Shown: piece by piece, positions 1 to 10,825 of the stretch
Position numbering within the stretch: position 1 is the first letter of the stretch
Layout of the letters: each line of letters begins with the position of its first letter
NCBI GenBank assembly: GCA_032622095.1
Contig: CP136069.1
Span: 8,634,036 to 8,698,035 of the forward strand
Origin: Siphonodentalium dalli
Lineage: Eukaryota > Mollusca > Scaphopoda > Gadilida > Siphonodentaliidae
Reading direction: 5' to 3'
Length of the DNA: 64,000 nucleotides
Translations under genes and position numbers: made by a program
Notes under the pieces: model-generated
The model's database searches: none
Told to the model about the DNA's origin: nothing
What the model saw: only the letters and a program-made list of their open reading frames with translations

Positions 1-477
1 ATATTGAAATATTGCATTACTCAAAACCAAATGCTATATAGTTGGATATTTGATTAGACAAAAATCCTATATATTTGGAAATGTTATTAGACCAAATTCT
101 GCGTAGTTGGAAATTGTATGGTCTCACCCACGGTTGGATCCCTTTGGAACGTCCCTATTTGGCGGGAATACCAGGTAATATATAAACCAATTTTGATTTA
201 AAAAACAAAATCCAGTTACCCCAATGTGAGTGGTTTAGCTTTGTTATTTAATTACGCTAACGTATGGTCAGATTACCATATTTATTCTTGTCGACCACGT
301 CCATCGATAACTTATATAGTGCGTAGAAATAACCACACGGAACATGGTGCTGTTATCCCTTACACGAACAAGTACCCTTATGATTTTTGCGATGCTTGAT
401 TAATCTGCAAGGCCAGTGTCTAGTTGAAACATTCAAAAACATATATTCTTGAACTTTATTAACGCATGCCATACTAC
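1..477. other. Host flank, no gene seen
   Basis: AT-rich sequence without a credible ORF. The first 120 bases hold about three imperfect copies of a ~38-bp unit built on the words 'tagttgga' and 'attagac(c)aaa'. Nothing else is recognised. Confidence 0.5.
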
Positions 478-1345
478 TAGTGTTCGCGCTGCCACTTGCC
501 AAATTTGCTAATGGCAAAAATAATTCAAATTTGGAAAAAAATAATTTCATTTGGCAAATCACTTTTTAATTCCTCTAGAAAAATTGAAAACAATATTGGT
601 CAATCAACACCATTCATTTCAGGAAACGTACAATATAATTATATTAGTGGTGTTGTATATGGTTTACGAAAAGTGAACACCTCTATTAAGATGAAGTTAA
701 GCTGATAGCATTAATATCGATTGGTGGTGGGATTTAGTGTGGATGTGTTTACATAGCAAACCGGGGCCCCGGTGGTCCAGTCGGTAGAGTTCCAGCTGCA
801 TTACGCCGCCACAGACCGTCCAGCGCCGACGAAGCTGGTTCGAACCCCGTCATATAGAGGGTGGCCGGAATCGTGTACCTGGGCAAGGTTGTCAGTTGCT
901 TTCCGGTGTCTGTGGTTTCTACACGCAGTGGAACGATTTCCCGGTGAAATTAAGCCTCTGTGTGGTCTTTCCTCCACCCGTAAAATTGACAACGTCGTTT
1001 GTGGCCTAGCGCTAGAACGACTATAAACCCTAACAAACAAACAAACATAGCAAATCCTCTTGTGATGCGCCCTTCTGATAAGGCAACCCTTCTATCGTGT
1101 TATTGTTTGATTATTGGTGTATTATGTGGTGATAAACTAGAGATGCGAATATAATTATTAACTACTCGCTTTTCTATCGATATCAAACGTTGTTCAAACC
1201 GCGAGTGTCAGAACATAAGACTCAAAGTTGCAGAAAATGATACTTACAAGGATAGTATTTGGCAAATTTTGAAATAATTTGGCAAACAAAAATTTCTTTT
1301 GGCGAGTTATATGGCAAAGTAAATTTTGGTCCAGCGCGGACCCTG
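478..1345. mobile_element. hAT-type MITE, copy A, split by a SINE
   Basis: This non-coding element is a diverged copy of the one at 47353-47912. Both start with a (C/T)AG(G/T)GTTCGCGCTG end and finish with a GGTCCAGCG(C/T)GGACCCTG end, giving short imperfect inverted termini. The flanks are CATACTAC (470-477) and CAAACTAC (1346-1353), an 8-bp target duplication with one mismatch, as expected for hAT transposition. The SINE at 761-1044 interrupts it. No transposase is encoded, so it depended on an element elsewhere. Confidence 0.75.
761..1044 (+). mobile_element. tRNA-derived SINE
   Basis: An internal RNA polymerase III promoter is visible: A box TGGTCCAGTCG at 773-783 and B box GGTTCGAACCC at 837-847. 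The element ends in a short CAAA-type tail near 1030-1044. A 10-bp target duplication ACATAGCAAA flanks it (751-760 and 1045-1054). The related MITE at 47353-47912 has no insertion at this point and so shows the empty site. The tRNA-like head lacks a foldable functional tRNA continuation, so it is not a tRNA gene. The ORFs across it are incidental. Confidence 0.85.
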
Positions 1346-4046
1346 CAAACTACAAAACGTTAGAGCAGATTAGAAATTTACTCCTCATTAAAGTCAGATA
1401 AACGCGTGAAACCAGATCCAGACCAGCGACCATAAATCGACCAACTTAGATTCCAATAATGGGGACAAGTACCGATAGCAACCAATTAATAAGTTTACAT
1501 GTCCAATAAGTTTACCTTTCTTTGACTGAAAGCAGGCACAATGTACCAGGGACAAACAATATCCGCATAGCGTAAGTGCTGTCGACATCCAAATTGGTAT
1601 ATGTACTCGTGTGTATACAGCAATAAAATGTGTCTAAGATACTCCGTGTATCGGAGTTGAACATCAGCGTGAGTTTTCTAACAAACTTTAAAATGGACGT
1701 ATCCATAACCAACGAACGTCTCTTGGTTGTGTAACATCAAATCAATTACCCCAAATCAAATTATATATTCGGTGTGGGCGCGTGATATCATGGCATCAAA
1801 GCCACATGGCGGCCCCAATCGTAATTCAAAGTAATTTGTCAGCTCTGTTAGGTCAGCATATGACATTTTGGTACGTGCTTTGATTAGATAAGTGATGTTA
1901 CTTGGCACATGTCGGTTTGTGATTCAAAATACAGCTAATAATGTTCACTTTCGAAATTTTACCGGTACCGAAATAGGTCGATACATACATGTACACTCTG
2001 CCGTTAAATGAGCATGCCGAGTTCCCAAAAAAGACATATTGATGTAATGTAAAATACAACTTTAAACACGGTGTTTGGGTCCCAAACAAAAACAGAAAAT
2101 TCCACGAGGTGGTTTAGAAAAGAGCGTTCAGTATTAGTCTATTCTAGATATCGCAGACATGAAGAACGTTTTTTCTTCACTTTTATGTATGTGAAAAGTA
2201 GAAGATAGCTGTAAAACTGCTGTAGCCATGGCATGTATTGCCATAGATCACGAAGCTGGCATATCAACACACCATAAACACGATGGCCAGACTAAATACA
2301 TAATATACACATTGTAATGAATCTCTCTTGGTCTAGATATATATAAGAGTATAAATTCAGTGTGAAAGTTTGTCTATCTATCTGTCTATCTGCCCGGATT
2401 TTCTCCCTATACCGATTTCAATTACATTTGGTGTGGTGACTCGGGGTACCCTAGCGGATGTTATCACGGTGTTAGATTTAATTAACAAATTATAAAATAA
2501 ATAATAAGTGAATGGAGCAGAGCTCAATTTAAAAAAAACAAAAGTGTTTTAAATAAAATATTCATATTTTTTTTATCTCAAGACACATGGCGGTTTGCAC
2601 TCATAAATACATCTAATAAATAATCACTTTTTAATTGTTACCGATAACGAACTGGTTTGTACTTACAAGAACAACCTTTCTGCGGGCATTATATGTGTCG
2701 GGAAGAAGCATTTAATTCATACAAAATTTAACGTTTAACACGCGGTGTTTGTTCATAATAAAGAGCGTTTATTAAAATGAAAACGTTTATCAAATGGCTG
2801 TGACCATTGATATTATTTTTCAGAGCTAGCATATGAAGCCGGTATATCAATGGTTCGTTTTATTTGTCAATATATCGTATACCTCATTCCAAATTAGGCC
2901 GAGGCGTATAGTTTTTGAATCTGTCATGGTCATTATTTGTTTAAATAATCTCTCATTGGGGATGTTTAACATGATATGTTCTCGTAAAATAGGGCGCGCT
3001 CGTCTGACAGAGAAATACAGTGTATAAAAAATGTCGAGGTCAAAGTACCGCCCGCTTAGTATGTTGAAATATGCCAAATAGTAATTGCCGGAAAGAATCT
3101 GGAACCCATTCATTAATGGCAAGCACGTGTCCGTATGTTGTAGCGAAGTCTTTTTCCTGCGAACGATGGATAAACGGCATCCCCCACTGTGTGGTGTCAT
3201 CATCCGAGTCTTTAATGATAATATGTCATTCGTGACACCACATTGTCACATAACACATGAGCGCATATATAGTACATTACATAAACACGATATGTGAATT
3301 AAACATATGAACATATAAACATATAAACAGGAAATACACATAGATAGATGTAGTTTGTATAACACATACAAAGCTAAACCTAGAAATCGGCAGAATATAG
3401 GACATAAATATTTGACCCCCGCTGCGCTCTGTGCCAAATCATCAGGTTGTTGCACCTGTGAATCGGCGCCGTTTTCATTAGTGAGATGGATATATCTAAT
3501 TACCCGCGGTGTGATGTCATTATCGAATATTCCGACTAGAGTGCTATATAATTGAGTGTCGGGTAAAAAGTTAATCGCAGTCGATACCCCCGTAGATTAT
3601 CAAAAGTTTCTATCTAGGGTATTATATAACATTAATTAAAGCCATATGGTATAGTTCGCGCTTTAAAATGCATGTAATAATATTCGCTTTTGAATGTTTT
3701 GCCGGTATCGATATAGGTTGATAAAAACTCGAAATACTGTTCTAACGGGCATTTTATGCAACAGAAAGGCGCACTGGAGTAACAAAAAAATCAACTTTGA
3801 ACACGGTGTTTGGGTCCCAATACAAACAACATACATATGCACGTTTATTTTACTCATATGCAAAACGTTGAAAACAGAGGTAAAACTGCTGTGACCATGC
3901 CAAGTATTTTTCAGAGAATATGAATCTGATATATAAACATTTCGTGTATTTGTCAACCTATTTTATACTCCTTCTTGTCAACAGTTAATCACATCTCTGT
4001 CACCACATCACAACATCAACGACTTCTTTGATAACTCAATAAAGAC
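1346..4046. repeat. Diverged dispersed repeats of the 1.456-kb satellite family
   Basis: No gene is seen. Stretches near 1890-2300, 2630-2860 and 3640-3960 share words with the satellite at 27.3-34.4 kb, such as AAAGAGCGTT followed by a TTAGTCTATTC block, GGTGTTTGGGTCCCAA, and a 'ccggtaccgaaataggt' block. The first is in inverted orientation relative to the array. They look like old scattered monomers. Copies also lie right of the Polinton at about 26240-27200. Confidence 0.5.
2850..3012 (-). pseudogene. Possible LINE reverse transcriptase C-terminal remnant
   Basis: A minus-strand ORF over this stretch reads through a segment resembling the tail that follows the zinc-knuckle of non-LTR reverse transcriptases (an RPILREHI...ERLFKQIMT-like pattern, also present in the clearer remnant at 4049-4575). 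The zinc ligands themselves are not visible. It is a short degraded fragment with weak support. Confidence 0.3.
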
Positions 4047-4048
4047 AT

Positions 4049-4575
4049 AACTATTTAACGATAATACTCGCAGCAAACTCCCCAGAAATAGCAACAGACG
4101 TGATCCCCCACGCAACAAGCTTAGAACATACAGAACGTTCAAAACAATCACTTCTTTGGATCTTGACATCATTTCCACCCCCAAACAACGAGAATCCCTC
4201 ACGAAATTCAGAATTAGTTGTCACACACTGGGCATTGAGCGCGGACGCTATTTCGATTTCGATGAAGCAGACCGCAAATGTGAAACCTGCAACCAAATTG
4301 ATAATGAGGAGCACTTTCTCCTCCATTGTACCTCACTGTCCGACGAGCGCGCCATATTTCACGAGAAACTAATACCTGATCTCCTAACCACCCCTAACGA
4401 GACGTTATTCAATAAAATATTAACAAGCACAGACCCAACAACTCTACAGGCACTGGCATATTTCGTCCACTGTGGACTGAAAAAGAAAGGTGTTTGGCGA
4501 TCAAGTGGCGAACTGGTTAATCGAGTACAACAAAAAAGGAACACTGCCCTATCAGTCAAATGTACATTAACATAG
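4049..4575 (+). pseudogene. 3' fragment of a non-LTR retrotransposon (RT C-terminal zinc domain)
   Basis: The frame is open from about 4049 to the stop at 4573-4575. It encodes the end of a LINE pol protein: a basic NKLRTYRTFK stretch, then SLTKFRISCHTLGIERGRY, then a zinc-knuckle CETC-x10-H-x4-C (C-x2-C, H, C), which is the usual zf-RVT arrangement after the reverse transcriptase of jockey/CR1-like elements. Endonuclease and the RT catalytic core are absent upstream, so this is a 5'-truncated copy as left by target-primed reverse transcription. An AATAAACTTGATTGAT tail at about 4688-4703 fits the 3' end of such an element. No function is expected here. Confidence 0.75.
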
Positions 4576-4664
4576 AATAACATTATTATGAATTTGTTGC
4601 TACTTGTTTTGTTCAATGCATATTCGATGTTCTTGTCCTGTTATTCTATGTTAATGTACATTTG
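4557..4664. repeat. Perfect 26-bp inverted repeat around the LINE stop codon
   Basis: The 26 bases at 4557-4582 reappear as their reverse complement at 4639-4664 with a 56-base loop. The left arm spans the last codons and stop of the LINE ORF. In RNA it would form a strong hairpin at the start of the 3' UTR. Confidence 0.85.
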
Positions 4665-4703
4665 ACCATACATGGTGTAACGTACTAATAAACTTGATTG
4701 ATA

Positions 4704-5970
4704 GAGTGATCTAAATTGCGTAAACAACACTTGGAAGCTCGGGCGATCCATGTCCGTTTATACATGTATATATATTCACCAGCGACTATGGAACAATTAA
4801 TATTGTATATCTTTGGAAGTGTTTTCGTCTCCCATTTGTATACATCGTCATATGGGCAAATCTTGTAATCTGATGGTATATCGGGTTTATAGCAGACAAT
4901 TTCAATTGAATTTTAATGGTCAATGACTGAGCACTGGCACTAACGTGGTAAACGAGGCTTTGGTGCGTTGATCTATTCAAAGGCTCAATTAAAGACATAT
5001 TATGTACTTGTTCGGGTGTGTTAAATTGATAAGTTAGTATGCAGGCGCTATGCCAACTAAAGGAATATTACATTCTACTAACATCGCTAAATATTTGAAC
5101 CAAATTGGCCGTAGCACTCCAAAGAAAACATCGTCATAACTACGCTCAATTGTAAATATTTACTACTCGATTCGGGACGAATCTATAGGCGATAAACTAA
5201 CGAAAACAATTTCGCCATCGAGAGTCACTGCATTTAATTAATATATAAGAATGACGGTGTGTGCTGTGACGTTTGCTACACTATTTGTAAAAAAAAAATA
5301 CTACATTGAACAGATTATTCTCCATTTCTATGTTAGCACCATACCGGAGTGTTTTACATCCCTTTAATACAAATAGTAAAATGTGTGCATATGACTTGCT
5401 TGAAACGATTAACATTTGGATGTTTTTTGTGTGTATTTCTTGACCACCATATGATGCATTCTTCCTAAATGTTATATGTACCAAAATGTTATATGTACCA
5501 AGCCTCTACCAATTACTGGTCAATTGTTTTGAACATTAGTACATATATTTACCACTATGGTAACTTATACACATGCAAATGCGAGCTTTGTTGGATTTTG
5601 TTCAGTAAAGCTATCCTCATTGTTCAACTTAGATATAATGATCGGCAACATGCATGTACTAAATTGTGTCTAAGTTTGGACTTCTTCGTTTCCAATTGAT
5701 CTTTAAAACTTGACACAATATGCTTGCTATATGCCATTGACGGGAGCCTGTCCGCATATGAATATGAACTCGGTCTGCATGGTGTAATTTGTTTTCGTAT
5801 AGTGTTATGGCTATCCTTAAATCCACATATCGATTTATATATATACGGTCCGCATTATGACACATGCGCTTGTACTCACGCTGGTATAGTGGTAAAGTTC
5901 TTGTTATTACATCAGACCAAATCCCCTAAATACAATTTTAATACATGTAGTCCACCTTTAAATTTGCATC
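4704..5970. other. Host flank left of the Polinton, no gene seen
   Basis: No convincing coding region. A short direct duplication 'aatgttatatgtacca' sits at about 5468-5500. The sequence runs directly into the target duplication of the Polinton. Confidence 0.5.
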
Positions 5971-5976
5971 GATGCG
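5971..5976. repeat. Polinton target-site duplication, left copy (GATGCG)
   Basis: GATGCG abuts the first base of the left terminal repeat and is repeated exactly at 26055-26060 after the right terminal repeat. A 6-bp duplication is the hallmark of Polinton integrase. Confidence 0.93.
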
Positions 5977-6351
5977 AGCAGCATACACACCGGTTTAGGG
6001 GCATAAATGGTAAATGCCATGTTGGCACCATATGGCACCGTCTATGGCACCATGCCAAAAATGGTAAAAGACTATATTTGGCATTGTATGACACCATCGA
6101 TGGTACCATATGGAACCGTTTATGGCACCATGCCAAAAATGGTAAATTCCTATTTTTTGGCATTTTATATCACACTTTATCTTTAGGGGCAAAAATGGTA
6201 AATTCCTATTTTTGGCATTGTATATCACACTTTATCTTTAGGGGCAAAAATGGTAAATTCCTATTTTTGGCACCGCTTGGCATCATCTCCGTTACAACTA
6301 TTTATATGGACTTAAGGTAGTTACATAACAGAAAAACATACGTGTGTGCAC
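5977..6351 (+). repeat. Polinton left terminal inverted repeat (375 bp)
   Basis: It matches the reverse complement of 25680-26054 at all but one position (6142 versus 25889). The inner half holds about three copies of a ~55-bp subunit built on 'aaaaatggtaaattccta' and 'cactttatcttta'. The outer half is rich in small palindromes such as ACCATCGATGGT. In Polintons these ends are the substrates for protein-primed replication and integrase. Confidence 0.95.
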
Positions 6352-7390
6352 GCTAGTAAAGTATAATGGTTCCATTGAACTTAAACCGTTTTGCCCCCAG
6401 AGGTGCGCGTCCGTCTATTTGCTTTAATTAAGCTTGACAAACTTTCACTGGAAGCGGTACTTCTAAAATAGTTCTTCGATAGGTAATCAATTTTCAATAT
6501 TAATGAGGAGCTTTCAAGTTACTGACATTTAGACGTTACCGCGGACTATTGCGCCGAAGGACCTTTTTGTCAATATATACAGTCCTTCTATAGGTGATCA
6601 ATTTCAACCCTAATGAGGTGTTTTTCAATTTTTACCTACATTAGCCGTTACCACAGGCTATTGCGCCGAAGTCATCAGTCCCAATGACCGGAAATGTTAA
6701 TTTTAAGTGGCAATTATCGTGTCATACAAAGTTTCAAATGTGTCAGAATATACACGAAACTTTTAAATTTATTGCAGGTCCTGACCCTTTGTCAATATCT
6801 ACAATCAATTTTCAAATTTAATTAGGGGGGTGTTGTCAACAGTGTGTCTATATAAGGCCAAACGTAGAGTTGCTGCTTATATCACAGCTGGTAACGTCAT
6901 AGAATCCTGATCACCATAACGAATATGTAACATAGCGGAGGATATAAAGGAGGTAAGTGAAAACATCTTATAGGGACAAATATTATGAATGTATATGCAT
7001 ATAAGTCAACGTATTCTCGACAGATTTCTAGTACAACTCTAAAACATATGCTTTTAACGCGAAGCTAATATCAATGCCAAAGGTTCCACACAAAAAAACG
7101 TAGACAGTACAATTCTTACAAAAGCTACTAGGGGTAGTCTCCAAAAAACAAAGCGTGCCAAACAACAATTATCACGCCATACACACTCTCTAAAGGCGAG
7201 GTGAAAATTTTGCATGGAAAAGCTATTTCGGAAATTCACAAGCAATAACATTATGTTTTTAAAAAAACTGTAAACATTCACTATCTACAACCATGTCCGC
7301 GTATATGCATATAACACTACAAAAATATTTTACCCTACCTGTTTTCGAAAATAAATAATCCATAAACAAAATGTTTAGAAACAAAATTTT
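6352..7390. other. Left arm non-coding region with tandem repeat
   Basis: Two imperfect copies of a ~115-bp unit lie at about 6476-6572 and 6593-6672, each ending with '(a/g)ctattgcgccgaag'. Downstream are a TATA box and a strong splice donor (listed separately). No ORF here is credible. Confidence 0.55.
6849..6958 (+). promoter_or_regulatory. Candidate promoter and non-coding leader exon with splice donor
   Basis: TATATAAG at 6849-6856 is followed about 100 bases later by AG|GTAAGT, a consensus splice donor (GT at 6953-6954), with no long ORF between. The next well-placed + strand acceptor is TTTTTAG at 13587-13593, three bases before the ATG at 13597. The layout would let a leader exon be spliced across the minus-strand accessory genes to the polymerase. 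This is inference from splice consensus only. Confidence 0.4.
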
Positions 7391-7651
7391 TTATTCGGTT
7401 TTAACTTTCTTGGGGTCGGGACCCCCGTCCGAATCTTGCGCGCCGTCTTCCGCCTCCGCCGCGACCGTCTCGTCGCTTGTCAGACGTGCTCTCTTGGGGG
7501 AGGGCCCCTCTCCGGGGTCGTACTCGGACCCTTCGGTGTCAGCCAACAAGGCATCTTCATCAATATCGGACTCATCGCTCACAGCTTGGCCGTCTTCGAT
7601 AGCGTCCCCCAATAGTACTTCGGCCTCTTGATATAATGTAGAATAGTTTTC
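7391..7651 (-). CDS. Terminal exon of an acidic protein with nuclear-localisation motifs
   Basis: The exon begins after a plausible acceptor (pyrimidine run then TAG, AG at 7652-7653) and ends with TAA at 7391-7393. An AATAAA polyadenylation signal on the minus strand (7390-7395) overlaps the stop. The 86 residues are strongly acidic (runs of D and E) with two basic patches, PKRAR in the middle and PKKVK near the end, which look like nuclear-localisation signals. There is no ATG before the acceptor in this frame, so an upstream exon must exist and was not identified. It lies next to the left terminal repeat as the outermost accessory gene. The family is not recognised. Composition suggests a nuclear regulatory protein, but that is inference. 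Confidence 0.5.
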   Translation of the reverse strand, partial: ENYSTLYQEAEVLLGDAIEDGQAVSDESDIDEDALLADTEGSEYDPGEGPSPKRARLTSDETVAAEAEDGAQDSDGGPDPKKVKTE

Positions 7652-8016
7652 CTACGTTATAAAAAAGTAACAAAACGCTGTTAGCAACAAATCGATATAT
7701 TTTACAATGATCAAAAGTTAATAAAACGTTATAAACATACATGCACATCATCTATACATAACAAAAAGTTTGGAGCAGTCATCACGAATCCTAACCAACT
7801 CGTACGCATGTTAAAAAAAAAATGTACGTCACTTAGTTAACTAAAGTTATTAAAAAATTAAAAGATGTCTTAGTTTGTGCCAGATCGTATTATGAATGTT
7901 ATTTTTTGTTGTTGAAAAACCTGTTATGGACCCCCTGAATTGCTGGGGGGAAAATAAACATGACTAGAGTCGGTCAGGATGTGAGTTTACTGACACCCTT
8001 TTGGTCGATATAAAAC

Positions 8017-8207
8017 AAGACAAACCATTAAATACCCCGAGGTGTATTATAAAATTTAGTCAAAAAAGTTTGTTTTTTTTCAAAACCAACGCAGTACAGA
8101 AATGCCAAATATATCAGCGCCGAAATAGCATTCGTATTTTCATACATAATATAAACGAGAGCTGCGATGTGTAGAGGTAAAATAAGTCCTTTAGACATTT
8201 CGAATTG
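8017..8207. repeat. Duplicated ~190-bp segment, copy 1
   Basis: It matches 8490-8681 over its whole length with scattered substitutions and small indels. The best-kept core is the ~75 bases around 'cagtacagaaatgcc'. No ORF is shared, so conservation is at the DNA or RNA level, or simply recent. Confidence 0.8.
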
Positions 8208-8489
8208 CACGGTCAAATGTTAAGTAGAAAAATGGTCGTAACTCGTTTTAAAATAAATTGGACGGAGCGTATCTTAGAACATGGCATACACCGCCAAAAA
8301 AAACAACAACAACGTTTGGCATGCATAATATGAAAAAAACAAAATATTAATGCCTGTATAAAGTGTATTATAAAAAATATAAAAAGTAGTCAAAAATATT
8401 TCTTTTTCCAAAAGAATCAACAAAACACCTAATGCTTGTCATATACATCACCGCCATAAAACATAACTTGTCATATATACTATAAAAAT

Positions 8490-8681
8490 AGACCAACCAT
8501 TAAATACCTGCAGTTGTATTATAAAATTTAGTCAAAAAAGTTAGTTTTTTTATTCAAAACCAAAGCAGTACAGAAATGCCAAATATATCAGCGCCGAAAC
8601 AGCATTCGTATTTTCATACATAATATAAAGAGAGCATCGTGGGGGTAGCGATAAAATATGTCCTTTAGACATTTTCGAATT
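8490..8681. repeat. Duplicated ~190-bp segment, copy 2
   Basis: Direct copy of 8017-8207, about 473 bases downstream. The intervening DNA is AT-rich and not duplicated. Confidence 0.8.
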
Positions 8682-9715
8682 ATATTATTTACAACATAAG
8701 AAAAAAAAATAGTAATTACATTAAATTTGAAGAAAAAACACATATACCCAATGCTTTCAATGTCAAAATACTGTCAAATTCTAAGACGAAAAAGGGGGGT
8801 CGTAACTCTCTAAATAACTGGACAGAACACTTCTTCAAACTTGACAGGTATCGTTAGCCACCCAGATACACATACCAACTTCGGCTAAAAACAAACGGAC
8901 GGATGTACAGAATGATAACCTAATACTTTAAAGATACTCAAGCCGTTAAAACGCCACTCAATTACTATTTCTGGGTCTTCGGGGTAAAAAATATTTGATA
9001 CGAGACGCGGAACCCATCAAACAAAGCTCAGAGACGTTAGATATTGATTTTTGAAATTTTGTTATTTACACGAGATGAGTACTAATAATTGCCTTCAAGC
9101 TGTCGTAAGCTGCTAGGGATGTGTACACCAAAATTTATTCAAACAGTTAAGGATGGCTAACTCTAAAAGCAAGTGGTAATAATAACACAATTTTGACTGA
9201 GTTCGGGGAACCGAAAGTATTCCCGATAATGAAAAATAACAGATTTCTAAAATATGTGTTTTGGTTGATGAGTTCCTCCACTCGTATCAAATATTTTTTA
9301 CCTCAGAAGCCACGGAAATAGTAATTGAAAGGAGTTTTATAGGATTGTTGTTGTGGGAATCTGTTGAGACGGGGGAACCCCCCTGTTCGGCTTGCGTACC
9401 TTTAAACAATAAGCAACACCCTGCTTGACACATTGGGTACTCACAGGAAATAATGTTATAGCTAATAAAAGTCAGTTTAACGCCAATTGCTAGTTGTGTG
9501 TGTGTGTGTATTGTTTTTATATTGACATATAAACATACATCGCAAAATAATATATTATCAGTATTAAGCTCAGTACTAATAGTGTTATTGTTTTTTGTTA
9601 TCACAGTGTATTACTTCTGAACCTCGCAAATGCCTTTAATAATAAGAATCGTATTCGCATGACTACTCGGGAAAATATCAATCGACGTTAAACTGACTTT
9701 TACTAACTAATGTTT

Positions 9716-10813
9716 TTAAGAGGGAGAGTATCTGTTTGGAGAGTGTCGCTCTCTATGAGACCTTCTCAGAGGCGTTGAAGTCATTGAAATCCCAGAAGCC
9801 TTGGGCGTCAAAACCTCAGGGCTAACGTCACAGGGGGTTGAATCGTATGAATCGTCATCTCCTAGAGTGTCTGTGCCCGAACAGGTAATGTCCACATGTA
9901 TCGTTTTTGGAGACGTATCAGGGCTGTTGTCGTAAGCCGTTGCAGACTGTGTGTTATCTGTCCCAACAGAGTCTGCGTCAGACCATGTAAGGTCGATATA
10001 TATCGGCGACACAGTGGATATAGTGTCGACGGTCGATGCATCCAGTGACATTTCTATCCGTACGTCCTGGTCAGATTGTGACATATCCTGGCCTGTTCCG
10101 GAGGGGTGAGACGTATTGACGGTAAGGCCCAGTGTAGTGTCAGTCGTCGCATTAAAACTGGTATCCTCCAACAGGGGTGTTGATGTTGAGGCAGGGGGTG
10201 TTGGTGACACAGACATGCTACGTGGTGTATTTTCAATTCTAAGGCGCTGTCTCCGGTTGAACAATCGCTTTAAGCACCAGCCTAGCGCTCCCACAATGAC
10301 ACTAACAAATGCGGCTGCCGCAGCACTCGCAACCGCCTCCCACATCCCTATGGTATGTACACCGGGATATGTGTCAGCAGACAAAATGTTTGTAGGTGTT
10401 TCTGTAGACGACACAATTGACTCGGTAGATGCGTATGCCTCAGCCTCAGGGTGTGTAACTTGATACGAGGTTGTGGACGGGGTCGGTGCTCCTTCTTCGG
10501 CATGATATGGGGTGTCATCAGCACACAACACCCCATCATTTTCGATCACTGCGTATGGTAGCATTCGTTTAACCAGTACACAGGTAGCATTACTGGCCAG
10601 CAGTTCCACAAATCTCAGACGTGGTAGCATGTGCTGACTCAAATTTACGTGTTGAGCGTTTACAATCTTCAAACGTTCTGTAAACAGTACCCTGTCCGTC
10701 TCCACCGACGGAATGTTGATGCAAGTCATAGCACCACCTTTTCTTGCACATTCACCGTGCATATAGGCAGTTGTCGTGCCAAAAAACACCAAAAAGCAAA
10801 TCTCGAAATACAT
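9716..10813 (-). CDS. Type I membrane protein with Ser/Thr-rich tail
   Basis: 365 residues from the ATG at 10813; the open frame extends four codons further up, but only to a TTG. Residues 1-16 are a hydrophobic signal peptide. The ectodomain (about 17-158) has four cysteines (about 22, 31, 78 and 97), NLS and NAT glycosylation sites, and an LRR-like stretch around RLRFVELL. A Ser/Thr/Pro-rich stalk precedes an Ala/Val-rich membrane segment at about 159-180, followed by a basic stop-transfer (KRLFNRRQR). The 180-residue tail is rich in Ser, Thr and Asp with two related blocks, IYIDLTWSDAD and IHVDITCSGTD. A TATA-like TTTATATTCC lies just upstream. It is not a core Polinton gene; it could be a virion glycoprotein or a captured host receptor-like protein. 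Confidence 0.75.
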   Translation of the reverse strand: MYFEICFLVFFGTTTAYMHGECARKGGAMTCINIPSVETDRVLFTERLKIVNAQHVNLSQHMLPRLRFVELLASNATCVLVKRMLPYAVIENDGVLCADDTPYHAEEGAPTPSTTSYQVTHPEAEAYASTESIVSSTETPTNILSADTYPGVHTIGMWEAVASAAAAAFVSVIVGALGWCLKRLFNRRQRLRIENTPRSMSVSPTPPASTSTPLLEDTSFNATTDTTLGLTVNTSHPSGTGQDMSQSDQDVRIEMSLDASTVDTISTVSPIYIDLTWSDADSVGTDNTQSATAYDNSPDTSPKTIHVDITCSGTDTLGDDDSYDSTPCDVSPEVLTPKASGISMTSTPLRRSHRERHSPNRYSPS

Positions 10814-10825
10814 TTTTTCTTTCAA

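Larger units (their letters stand above)
7652..9715. other. Non-coding stretch of the left arm
   Basis: AT-rich, with no credible ORF. It contains the duplicated 190-bp segment listed separately and a (GT)n run near 9495. It may hold introns of the gene whose last exon is at 7391-7651. Confidence 0.5.

Noticed and set aside
773-847. tRNA gene suggested by A and B boxes
   Set aside because: The boxes lie in a SINE with a target duplication and CAAA tail, and the sequence between them does not form a tRNA cloverleaf.
5724-6320. 198-codon ORF across the left terminal repeat, and its mirror near 25711-25953
   Set aside because: It is built of the repeated terminal subunits and occurs in both inverted repeats. 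No domain is seen.
7371-7631. Plus-strand ORF over the acidic exon
   Set aside because: Antisense shadow. The minus frame has an acceptor, stop and polyadenylation signal.
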